Positions 1 to 6,599 of a stretch of 6,668 nucleotides of DNA are shown here, in pieces. Under the pieces are notes generated by a model. It saw nothing but the letters and a program-made list of their open reading frames with translations, was not told where the DNA came from and ran no database searches. Numbering within the stretch: the stretch's first letter is position 1; the number at the start of each line of letters is the position of its first letter. The stretch is taken from NCBI GenBank assembly GCA_003230535.1, contig QIEW01000466.1, forward strand, positions 1 to 6,668. Direction: 5' to 3'. Origin of the DNA: a bacterium (GTDB taxonomy: Bacteria > SZUA-182 > SZUA-191). Position numbers and translations under genes: made by a program.

Positions 1-1839
1 AAACGGGCACTCCTGGATACAGACCCCGCATTTGGTGCATTTTTGGAGATCAATCTCAGCTACTGTTTTGATTTCCCATTTTATAGCGTCAAACTTGCAT
101 GACTTCTTATAGCAAATACCGCATTTGGTGCATAGTTGGGGATCGACATAGAACTTATATAGAGCCTTACAAACCCTGGCAGAGCAAGTTTTATCTCTAA
201 TGTGGGCTTCATACTCCTCCCTAAAATAGCGCAAAGTCGAGAGAGCCGGATTAGGAGCGGTCTGACCCAAGCCACAGAGGGAAGTCCTCTTTATCTCCTG
301 ACCAAGCTCTTCAAGGAGCTCCAAGTCATGTTCCTCACCCTCCCCTTCAGTAATGCGGGTAAGGGCCTCCAGCATCCTTTTGGTGCCGATACGACAGGGG
401 GCGCATTTGCCGCACGATTCACTCTGGGTAAACTCCATGAAAAAGCGGGCGATATCCACCATGCAGCTCCGCTCATCAATTACCACCATCCCGCCGGAGC
501 CCATAATACTCCCCACACTCTGCAACGTCTCATAGTCAATGGGTAAGTCCAGGTGCCGGGCAGTCACACAACCGCCTGACGGACCGCCTAATTGGGCCGC
601 CTTAAACTTCATCCTCTTGGGAGCTCCGCCGCCTATCTCATAGATCACATCCCGCAGGGGAGTGCCTAAGGGAACCTCCACTAAACCAGGGTTTTTAATC
701 TTACCGGTGAGGGCAAAAATCTTTGTCCCGCCGCTCTTTTCAGTCCCCAGGCCGGCATACCACTCCGCCCCCCGGTTAATTATCAAAGAAATATTGGCCA
801 GCGTCTCTACGTTATTGATAGTGGTGGGGTTACCCCATAACCCTGATACCACCGGATATGGCGGCCGGGGTCTGGGCATCCCCCGCTCGCCTTCGATAGA
901 AGCTATCAGCGCCGTTTCTTCACCGCACACAAACGCTCCGGCTCCCTCCTTGATCCGGATGTCGAACGAGAAACCGCTCCCCAAAATATTTTCTCCCAGG
1001 AAACCACGCTCCTTTGCTTGGGCAAGGGCAATTTTAAGTCGCTTTATTGCCAGCGGGTACTCCGCCCGCACATAGATATAACCCATGTCCGCTCCGATGG
1101 CATAGGCCCCGATGAGCATCCCCTCCAGCACTGCATGCGGGTCGCCTTCAAGGACGCTCCGATCCATAAAAGCCCCTGGATCCCCTTCATCAGCATTACA
1201 GATAAGGTATTTATGCTCGCCCTTTGCTTGACGGCAAAACCGCCACTTTACGCCGGTAGGAAAGCCCGCTCCTCCCCGACCGCGCAGTTTGGATGTTGTC
1301 ACCGTCTCTATCACCTGTTCGGGGGTCATCTGAGCGAGGACTTTTTGTAGGGCGCGATACCCATTAAAGGCCGAGTATTCCGCAATATCTTCAGGATCAA
1401 TGGTGCCGCAACGCCGGAGCACCAGACGCTTCTGTTTGGCATAAATCGGCAGGTCATGAAGATAAGGCAAGTCAGGGTAAGGCTGAGCCCCCGTCCCGTC
1501 TCCCGGGTGCTGATACATTGCCAACCCCTCCAGCAGTCGCCCCTGGCCAACATGCTGCGTTACCAGCCTGCTGATATGATCCGGGGTCACCTCCCCATAA
1601 GTGACTCTGGTGCGACCAGGGTAAATTATATCCACCAGCACTTCCCGAGAACAAACTCCGAAGCATCCCGTGCGCACCAGCCGGGCAGAAATCCCTTGCC
1701 GTGAAAGCTCGCATCCTAGCGCTTCATATACATGAGCAGCCCCGGTAGCCAGTCCGCAAGAACCCATACCGACTAAAATCTTGCTGACTTTTGAACTGCC
1801 ATTACCATTATCTACATTTAACTCTGCTCTATTCGACAT
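1..1839 (-). CDS. nuoF: NADH-binding FMN/Fe-S subunit, NuoF/HydB/HndC type (3' end cut by window edge)
   Basis: The frame is open for 613 codons to base 1 with no stop. Residues about 18-95 form a thioredoxin-like [2Fe-2S] domain (C28, C59, C63; C43 nearby). Residues about 160-470 are the NuoF core: FMN/NADH loop GRGGAGFPTGVKW (187-199), CNADEGDPGAF (214-224) and CGEET (305-309). The [4Fe-4S] ligands are C476, C479, C482 and C522. A C-terminal two-cluster ferredoxin domain follows (C570, C573, C576, C581; C601, C604, C607, C611). This N-domain plus core plus ferredoxin layout is typical of HydB/HndC subunits of soluble NAD-dependent hydrogenases or formate dehydrogenases, not of complex I NuoF. 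The family passes electrons between NAD(H), through FMN, and Fe-S clusters. The ATG at 1839 overlaps nuoE by 11 bases, suggesting translational coupling; GAGGA lies 11 bases upstream. By family length only a short tail is missing. The first ferredoxin motif has a four-residue last gap. Family assignment is firm; the partner enzyme is unknown. Confidence 0.95.
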   Translation of the reverse strand, partial: MSNRAELNVDNGNGSSKVSKILVGMGSCGLATGAAHVYEALGCELSRQGISARLVRTGCFGVCSREVLVDIIYPGRTRVTYGEVTPDHISRLVTQHVGQGRLLEGLAMYQHPGDGTGAQPYPDLPYLHDLPIYAKQKRLVLRRCGTIDPEDIAEYSAFNGYRALQKVLAQMTPEQVIETVTTSKLRGRGGAGFPTGVKWRFCRQAKGEHKYLICNADEGDPGAFMDRSVLEGDPHAVLEGMLIGAYAIGADMGYIYVRAEYPLAIKRLKIALAQAKERGFLGENILGSGFSFDIRIKEGAGAFVCGEETALIASIEGERGMPRPRPPYPVVSGLWGNPTTINNVETLANISLIINRGAEWYAGLGTEKSGGTKIFALTGKIKNPGLVEVPLGTPLRDVIYEIGGGAPKRMKFKAAQLGGPSGGCVTARHLDLPIDYETLQSVGSIMGSGGMVVIDERSCMVDIARFFMEFTQSESCGKCAPCRIGTKRMLEALTRITEGEGEEHDLELLEELGQEIKRTSLCGLGQTAPNPALSTLRYFREEYEAHIRDKTCSARVCKALYKFYVDPQLCTKCGICYKKSCKFDAIKWEIKTVAEIDLQKCTKCGVCIQECPF

Positions 1840-2287
1840 TATTCAAAATATCCTCAAGGTTATCAGTGGTTACCTTTCCATGAACATCGTCATTGACCAT
1901 CAACACCGGCGCCAGACTACAGCAACCTACACATCTGACCTCTTGCAAGGTAAATTTGTTGTCGCTGGTAGTCAGGGAATGGTTAATCTGGAGCTTATCT
2001 CGGATAGTATTCAGAAGGCGGTCGGCTCCCTGGACATGGCAGGCGGTCCCGCAACAAACCCGCAGCATGTTCCGACCCGTAGGTTGCAGATGGAACTGGG
2101 CATAAAAGGTTAATATGCCATAAACTTTGCTGGGGCTAATCTGAAGCTTACGAGCAACGTATCTGGAGGCTTCCTCCGATACATAGCCAAACTCTTCCTC
2201 CACTCCCTGCAACACAGGAATAAGGGAGGCCGACACCGGGGGATGTGAGGCAAGAATTGCTTCCAATTTGGAGAAATCTATCGACAT
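1829..2287 (-). CDS. nuoE: NuoE/HydC-type [2Fe-2S] thioredoxin-like subunit
   Basis: This 152-residue protein, starting MSIDF, is full length for the NuoE (24 kDa) family. An N-terminal helical part (about 1-70, with PVLQGVEEEFGYVSEE and VYGILTFYAQF) precedes a thioredoxin-like domain. Its four cluster ligands are visible: C78 and C83 in CCGTACHVQGA, and C119 and C123 in RCVGCCSLAP. In this family the [2Fe-2S] cluster sits beside the NADH/FMN subunit, which is encoded immediately downstream and overlaps it by 11 bases. Reading can be extended two codons to a TTG at 2293. I chose the ATG at 2287 because a strong AAGGAG sits six bases before it, whereas it would touch the TTG directly. The gene follows queC by 46 bases on the same strand. 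I see no convincing promoter in that gap, so read-through from queC is plausible. Confidence 0.95.
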   Translation of the reverse strand: MSIDFSKLEAILASHPPVSASLIPVLQGVEEEFGYVSEEASRYVARKLQISPSKVYGILTFYAQFHLQPTGRNMLRVCCGTACHVQGADRLLNTIRDKLQINHSLTTSDNKFTLQEVRCVGCCSLAPVLMVNDDVHGKVTTDNLEDILNNVE

Positions 2288-2293
2288 TATCAA

Positions 2294-2299
2294 CTCCTT
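2294..2299 (-). promoter_or_regulatory. Ribosome binding site that fixes the nuoE start
   Basis: AAGGAG on the minus strand lies six bases upstream of the ATG at 2287. It directly abuts the in-frame TTG at 2293, which makes that TTG an unlikely start. Confidence 0.8.
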
Positions 2300-2333
2300 T
2301 TAAATTAAGATATCCACAAATAATCCAGTTAAA

Positions 2334-3047
2334 TCAAGAAATTTTGGGGTCGCAAATACCAGCTTCGGCAAACCCTTTGCGCCGCAAGATACAAGCATCA
2401 CAATCACCGCACGGGGAGCCGTCAGCCCAGGGGTCATAGCAGCTATGGGTAAGGCTATAGTCAACCCCCAAGCTCATTCCCAACTTTATGATCTGACTTT
2501 TATTAAGGGAAATCAGCGGCGCATGAATTTTATAATGGGCTTTACCTCCCACGCCTGCCGCCGTTGCCAGGTTAGCCAGCTTTTCAAAGGCGGACACATA
2601 CTCCGGCCGACAATCCGGATAACCGGAATAATCAATTATATTAGCTCCAAAAAAAATATCCTCCGCCCCCAATACCTCCGCCCAACCCAAAGCCAGCGAT
2701 AAAAATATGGTGTTGCGGGCAGGAACATAAGTAGAAGGGATTTCCTGCCCAATCTCCTCCGAGCGACGCCTCTTCGGTATCGGCTTCCGGCTGGTAAGGC
2801 TACTGCCGCCTATCCGGCCCAGGTCTACCTCTAAGATCAGATGTTCTTTTGCTTTTAGCTGGGCGGCGACAGCTCCAGCGGCCTCCAACTCCACCCGATG
2901 GCGCTGGCCGTAAGCTATAGTCAGAGCATATAAATCATAGCTCCAGGCAGCCGCCTGAGCTAAAGTGGTAGCAGAATCAAGGCCTCCCGATAACAATACC
3001 ACCGCCGGTTTACTCATGGCTTGGACTGGTTCTCTTGTGTAACTCAC
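2334..3047 (-). CDS. queC: 7-cyano-7-deazaguanine (preQ0) synthase QueC
   Basis: QueC converts 7-carboxy-7-deazaguanine to preQ0 using ATP and ammonia, in the cytosolic pathway to queuosine and related deazapurines. The 237-residue reading starts at a GTG. It carries the PP-loop SGGLDSAT (20-27), [14 protein letters not shown] (107-120), the substrate-side region [12 protein letters not shown] (139-150), and the zinc site C203, C213, C216, C219 in the C-terminal CYDPW...CGDCDAC block. Length and motif order are normal for the family. The GTG is preferred because AAGGTGAG lies eight bases upstream. An ATG ten codons in (residue 11, [12 protein letters not shown]) matches the usual QueC N-terminus better but has no good ribosome binding site, so the first ten residues are uncertain. 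No other queuosine gene (queD, queE, queF, tgt) is visible here. It may be the first gene of a transcript continuing into nuoE. Confidence 0.96.
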   Translation of the reverse strand: MSYTREPVQAMSKPAVVLLSGGLDSATTLAQAAAWSYDLYALTIAYGQRHRVELEAAGAVAAQLKAKEHLILEVDLGRIGGSSLTSRKPIPKRRRSEEIGQEIPSTYVPARNTIFLSLALGWAEVLGAEDIFFGANIIDYSGYPDCRPEYVSAFEKLANLATAAGVGGKAHYKIHAPLISLNKSQIIKLGMSLGVDYSLTHSCYDPWADGSPCGDCDACILRRKGFAEAGICDPKIS

Positions 3048-3055
3048 TTAAATAA

Positions 3056-3063
3056 CTCACCTT
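3056..3063 (-). promoter_or_regulatory. queC ribosome binding site inside a short duplication
   Basis: AAGGTGAG on the minus strand is eight bases before the GTG at 3047. The words AAGGTGAGTTA and AAGTGAGTTA occur in tandem here. The upstream copy supplies the ribosome binding site and the downstream copy contains the GTG start codon. Confidence 0.6.
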
Positions 3064-3101
3064 ACGCAAGGATTGGCAATCTACCAAAAAGCCCGGAATA
3101 A

Positions 3102-3194
3102 TTAACCACAGAGGACGCAGAGAGCACAGAGGGGAAAATAATTATTTTTCAATGAATTCTAAAATTATTAAATCTCTGTGACCTCTGTGGTTAA
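3102..3194. repeat. 93-bp inverted-repeat (MITE-like) element in the queC leader
   Basis: The left end reads TTAACCACAGAGG (3102-3114) and the right end is its exact reverse complement (3182-3194). Similarity continues inward: left ACGCAGAGA against right TCACAGAGA when both are read from the outside. The centre is very A+T rich. I see no coding potential. Repeats with the TTAACCACAGAGG word are, from memory, widespread as short dispersed palindromes in many bacterial genomes; no search was done. A weaker second layer of symmetry extends outward (GCCCG and ACGCAA words on both sides; see findings). On the minus strand it would form a long hairpin in the queC leader. No clear target-site duplication is visible. 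Confidence 0.75.
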
Positions 3195-3240
3195 AATCAT
3201 TTTTTACGGGCAGAATTATAGGTTTGCGTAAACCTGACTT

Positions 3241-3285
3241 ATTATACTTTAAAAGCTCACAAACTGTGATTTGTTGTCAGTGACA
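3241..3285 (-). promoter_or_regulatory. Possible queC promoter region with two operator-like palindromes
   Basis: On the minus strand a perfect TATAAT (+ strand 3241-3246) is preceded, ten bases upstream, by the 13-bp palindrome TCACA-GTT-TGTGA (3257-3269), which occupies the -35 position. Next to it is the perfect 11-bp palindrome TGTCACTGACA (3275-3285). No recognisable -35 box exists, as might be expected for an activator-dependent promoter. A second TATAAT (3215-3220) lies 26 bases closer to queC, also without a -35. Transcription from here would carry the 93-bp inverted repeat in its leader. This is inference from short motifs. Confidence 0.35.
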
Positions 3286-3322
3286 GATTTACGGAGCAAG
3301 GAGCAATTCAAGGATTTTTTGT

Positions 3323-3385
3323 GGTGTCAGATTCTCAAATCTGACACCTGGCTAAAACCGCAGTCAGGTCTGAGGACCTGACTGC
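3323..3385. repeat. Paired-hairpin repeat, left copy
   Basis: Two perfect 11-bp stems stand side by side. The first has arms GGTGTCAGATT (3323-3333) and its complement (3338-3348) around the loop CTCA. The second has arms GCAGTCAGGTC (3360-3370) and its complement (3375-3385) around the loop TGAG. They are joined by 11 bases. A related pair lies at 6507-6564 in the same order and orientation. On the minus strand the second stem is the first structure after pyrG and is followed by GGTTTTAG, so it might weakly terminate pyrG transcripts. The T-run is too short to call it a standard terminator. Confidence 0.8.
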
Positions 3386-3392
3386 ACAAAAT

Positions 3393-3418
3393 CACCGTTT
3401 ATGGACACCGTTTATGGA
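3393..3418. repeat. 13-bp perfect tandem duplication after pyrG
   Basis: CACCGTTTATGGA occurs twice head to tail with no mismatch, ending two bases before the pyrG stop codon. It lies between pyrG and the left paired-hairpin repeat. It may be a footprint of insertion or replication slippage; no function is evident. Confidence 0.85.
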
Positions 3419-3419
3419 C

Positions 3420-5096
<1,677 letters not shown>

Positions 5097-5126
5097 CTAC
5101 TGGTATGCCTCAGATATTCCCATCCC

Positions 5127-5861
5127 TTATTCGAACCGTCCCCAAAACCATTCCACCCTCCCGATGAGCACATTCTCTGTATGCCGACTGATGTAAATAG
5201 GCAGATAATTCTGGTTGGCGGGAGACAAAATGTAGTATTTATCATCGTAGTGCAGATATTTTATGGTAATCCCTTCTTCCACTCTAGCGACTACAATCTT
5301 CCCTTTTAGCTCCCCTAAAGATTTCTTATCATGATTTACAGCCACAATGGAACCGTCAGGGAGGACCGGCGCCATGCTGTCCCCCTTTACCCGGACACAG
5401 GTGGTCATTTCCGGATTTTTGCACCAGGAGTTGTAAATCAGGCAATAACCCTCAATATCATTATCATTAATAAATAAGGGATTGCCGGCCGCCGCCGCAT
5501 CTGAAAGGAGCCGAATAGGGATAAAATCCTCCAGGCGCTCATGTCCCTGCATCCTGGCTTTAGCCTCTTCAGGAGCTAAAATTACCAGCTCCGGCGGATA
5601 AAGCGGCTGCACATTCCCCTGTACTTCCCGGGCAATGGGGCGTTGTCCCTGAAGAAGTTCTTCCATAGACATCCCTAAAACCCGGGACATCTTATAGAGG
5701 ATATCCGCTCCCGGAATCCGTCCCTCTTTTATGTAACGACTGTAACGACCAACAGCCCAGCGCGAGATTCCCACACGCTGGGCCAGTTGAGCCTTACTTA
5801 TCCTCTGAGCTGAGATGACCTCTGCTAACCGCCTGCCAAATCCGGAGTTTTTCTGTTCCAT
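5127..5861 (-). CDS. XRE-family HTH regulator with S24 (LexA/CI-like) self-cleaving peptidase domain
   Basis: The 244-residue protein joins an N-terminal XRE/Cro-CI helix-turn-helix (about 8-70; recognition area AQLAQRVGISRWAVGRYSRY) to a C-terminal S24 peptidase fold (about 115-235). The expected self-cleavage features are all visible: A125-G126 in DAAAAGNP, the serine S162 in VKGDSMAPVLPDG, and the lysine K201 in GITIKYL. The 36 and 39-residue spacings from cleavage site to Ser and from Ser to Lys resemble LexA (34 and 37). Such proteins are repressors that lose dimerisation on RecA-stimulated cleavage, or regulators that keep the fold without cleavage. It is not LexA itself, because the N-terminus is XRE rather than winged helix. 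The ATG at 5861 has only a weak GGGA before it. It is divergent from an excisionase-like HTH gene and 45 bases upstream of pyrG. Its targets are unknown; autoregulation is likely. Confidence 0.9.
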   Translation of the reverse strand: MEQKNSGFGRRLAEVISAQRISKAQLAQRVGISRWAVGRYSRYIKEGRIPGADILYKMSRVLGMSMEELLQGQRPIAREVQGNVQPLYPPELVILAPEEAKARMQGHERLEDFIPIRLLSDAAAAGNPLFINDNDIEGYCLIYNSWCKNPEMTTCVRVKGDSMAPVLPDGSIVAVNHDKKSLGELKGKIVVARVEEGITIKYLHYDDKYYILSPANQNYLPIYISRHTENVLIGRVEWFWGRFE

Positions 5862-5904
5862 GCGTTCCCGTTTCCACGGAAGGGAAAATATTTCCTTAAA
5901 ATGT

Positions 5905-5916
5905 CACCGTTCGGTG
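5905..5916. promoter_or_regulatory. Operator-like inverted repeat CACCG-TT-CGGTG
   Basis: This 12-bp inverted repeat lies in the regulator leader. Allowing one bulged T, the symmetry extends outward to AATG...CATT. The left half belongs to the octamer TGTCACCG (5902-5909), which recurs at 5936-5943. It is a candidate binding site for the regulator. Confidence 0.45.
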
Positions 5917-5926
5917 CATTTTCTGC

Positions 5927-5955
5927 TTGACAAATTGTCACCGAGTTGCTACACT
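5927..5955 (+). promoter_or_regulatory. Sigma-70-like promoter for the excisionase-family gene
   Basis: TTGACA (5927-5932) matches the -35 consensus exactly and TACACT (5950-5955) matches four of six at -10, with a 17-base spacer. Transcription would begin near 5962 and give a leader of about 144 bases before the ATG at 6106. The palindrome TGACAAATTGTCA (5928-5940) covers the -35, as expected for a repressible promoter. Confidence 0.6.
5928..5940. promoter_or_regulatory. Operator-like palindrome TGACA-AAT-TGTCA over the plus-strand -35
   Basis: Five-base arms TGACA and TGTCA flank three bases, and the symmetry extends inward as TGACAA/TTGTCA around one central base. It overlaps the plus-strand -35 box and runs into the octamer TGTCACCG (5936-5943), which is shared with the site at 5902. 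The best guess is a binding site for the divergently encoded XRE-S24 protein. Confidence 0.5.
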
Positions 5956-5988
5956 GTTTATTGAAAGTTCTAATCTATCCAGTTGTCA

Positions 5989-6007
5989 TTATGATTTTTT
6001 ATCATAA
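5989..6007. promoter_or_regulatory. Perfect 7-bp-arm palindrome over the minus-strand -10
   Basis: TTATGAT (5989-5995) and ATCATAA (6001-6007) flank five T residues. The right arm contains the minus-strand -10 hexamer TATGAT, so a protein bound here would block the regulator's own promoter. It could instead be a small hairpin in the overlapping transcripts. Confidence 0.4.
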
Positions 6008-6030
6008 CCTGAGAACAATAAAACTGTCAA
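6001..6030 (-). promoter_or_regulatory. Sigma-70-like promoter for the XRE-S24 regulator (and probably pyrG)
   Basis: On the minus strand TTGACA (6030-6025) is followed by an 18-base spacer and TATGAT (6006-6001), matching consensus at six and five positions. Transcription would start near 5994 and leave a leader of about 130 bases before the ATG at 5861. It faces the plus-strand promoter at 5927-5955, so the two transcripts would share roughly 30 complementary bases. Confidence 0.6.
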
Positions 6031-6090
6031 TGCCAACATGAGTTATACCCCCCGGCAACCCGGTATCATAGACAGGGAATATTATGACGC

Positions 6091-6099
6091 AAAGGGAGG
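6091..6099 (+). promoter_or_regulatory. Strong ribosome binding site of the excisionase-family gene
   Basis: AAAGGGAGG lies six bases before the ATG at 6106. An earlier ATG at 6084 runs into a stop after 12 codons in another frame, so 6106 is the supported start. Confidence 0.8.
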
Positions 6100-6105
6100 C
6101 GGTCT

Positions 6106-6318
6106 ATGTGGTTAGACAATAGTAACGGATCAGGAAAGGCGGGCCGGTTTCTAAGGGTTCATACGGTAGCCAAGCTACTGGATGTAAGTAAATCCACCGT
6201 CTACCGCTTAATAGATAACGGAGCGCTGGAGAGCATCCGTACTTCTGAGAGAAACATTAGAATATCAGAGCCCTCATTGGAGAACTACCTGAATAAAATT
6301 AATCCCGAACTAATATGA
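6106..6318 (+). CDS. Small excisionase-family (MerR-like, HTH_17) DNA-binding protein
   Basis: The 70-residue protein is almost entirely one helix-turn-helix domain. FLRVHTVAKLLDVSKSTVYR (15-34) gives the two DNA-contacting helices, and a short wing with IRTSERNIRIS (44-54) and a closing helix LENYL (58-62) follow. This is the pattern of the excisionase/MerR-like HTH_17 family, whose members serve as phage excisionases, recombination directionality factors or small transcription factors. The first 14 residues are polar and probably disordered. A strong ribosome binding site supports the start. It is divergent from the CI-like regulator and shares its promoter region, and a 127-bp inverted-repeat element begins four bases after its stop. 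No integrase is present in the window, so a role in excision is unproven; a Cro-like or transcriptional role is equally open. Confidence 0.8.
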   Translation: MWLDNSNGSGKAGRFLRVHTVAKLLDVSKSTVYRLIDNGALESIRTSERNIRISEPSLENYLNKINPELI

Positions 6319-6322
6319 TGAT

Positions 6323-6449
6323 GGTCTCGTAAAAAGTCGGAAAACACACATTCTTGTCATTCCCGTGCAAACGGGAATCCAATATTTCTAGATAGTTAGA
6401 ATCAGGATGGATTCCCGCTTTCGCGGGAATGACAACTTTTTAGGAGACC
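6323..6449. repeat. 127-bp MITE-like element with nested inverted repeats
   Basis: The outer ends GGTCTCGTAAAAAGT (6323-6337) and, read on the other strand, GGTCTCCTAAAAAGT (6449-6435) match at 14 of 15 positions. Inside them are 28-base arms (6354-6381 and 6408-6435) that are inverted copies with a few mismatches. Each arm is itself a hairpin: ATTCCCG...CGGGAAT with a six-base loop. No reading frame is present. The ATTCCCG/CGGGAAT palindrome type is, from memory, common as a dispersed repeat in Gram-negative and environmental genomes. No clear target duplication is seen. Being four bases from the HTH stop codon, it may also end that transcript. Confidence 0.8.
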
Positions 6450-6468
6450 TAAATATAATGGTCACAGA

Positions 6469-6502
6469 AAAAATGGGGATTAATCGTCCCAAATCCATTT
6501 TT
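6469..6502. repeat. Short inverted repeat between the MITE and the right paired hairpin
   Basis: AAAAATGG (6469-6476) and CCATTTTT (6495-6502) flank 18 bases. The structure is A/T-rich and weak. On the plus strand the right arm ends in a T-run, so it could act as a poor terminator. It may be chance. Confidence 0.3.
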
Positions 6503-6506
6503 AGGT

Positions 6507-6564
6507 GGTGGCAGGTTCAGTAAACCTGCCACCCATTCGCCTGTCGGGTCTGAGGACCCGACAG
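6507..6564. repeat. Paired-hairpin repeat, right copy
   Basis: The first stem has arms GGTGGCAGGTT (6507-6517) and its complement (6523-6533) with loop CAGTA. The second has arms CTGTCGGGTC (6541-6550) and its complement (6555-6564) with loop TGAG. Seven bases separate them. Order, stem lengths, the TGAG loop and the following GCACA match the copy at 3323-3385. Each base that differs in one arm is matched by a complementary change in the other arm. No coding potential. Confidence 0.8.
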
Positions 6565-6576
6565 CACATAACTTAG

Positions 6577-6599
6577 CGCACCGCTGGTGCGGACTTTTT
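6577..6599 (+). terminator. Terminator-like hairpin followed by T-run
   Basis: CGCACC (6577-6582), loop GCT and GGTGCG (6586-6591) are followed by GAC and five T residues (6595-6599). This fits a short intrinsic terminator on the plus strand, possibly for the HTH gene, although it stands about 260 bases past its stop. It may instead be another piece of the local palindromic repeat cluster. Confidence 0.4.

Noticed and set aside
202-1704. Several plus-strand open frames of 60-137 codons
   Set aside because: They lie antisense to the nuoF frame, which has intact motifs throughout, and their translations match no family I know.
1-2287. Canonical respiratory complex I operon
   Set aside because: The NuoF here has fused thioredoxin-like and ferredoxin domains that complex I NuoF lacks, and the upstream neighbour is queC rather than nuoA-D.
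2288-2293. TTG start for nuoE, two codons upstream
   Set aside because: The AAGGAG site directly touches this TTG; it is ideally placed for the ATG at 2287.
3048-3240. preQ1 riboswitch in the queC leader
   Set aside because: I saw neither the compact hairpin with A-rich tail nor the conserved loop; the leader is occupied by the inverted-repeat element.
3323-3385. CRISPR array or strong intrinsic terminator
   Set aside because: There are only two different stems with no regular spacers, and no proper T-run follows either stem on the minus strand.
5127-5861. LexA, the SOS repressor
   Set aside because: The peptidase half is LexA-like, but the N-terminal domain is XRE/CI type, not the LexA winged helix.
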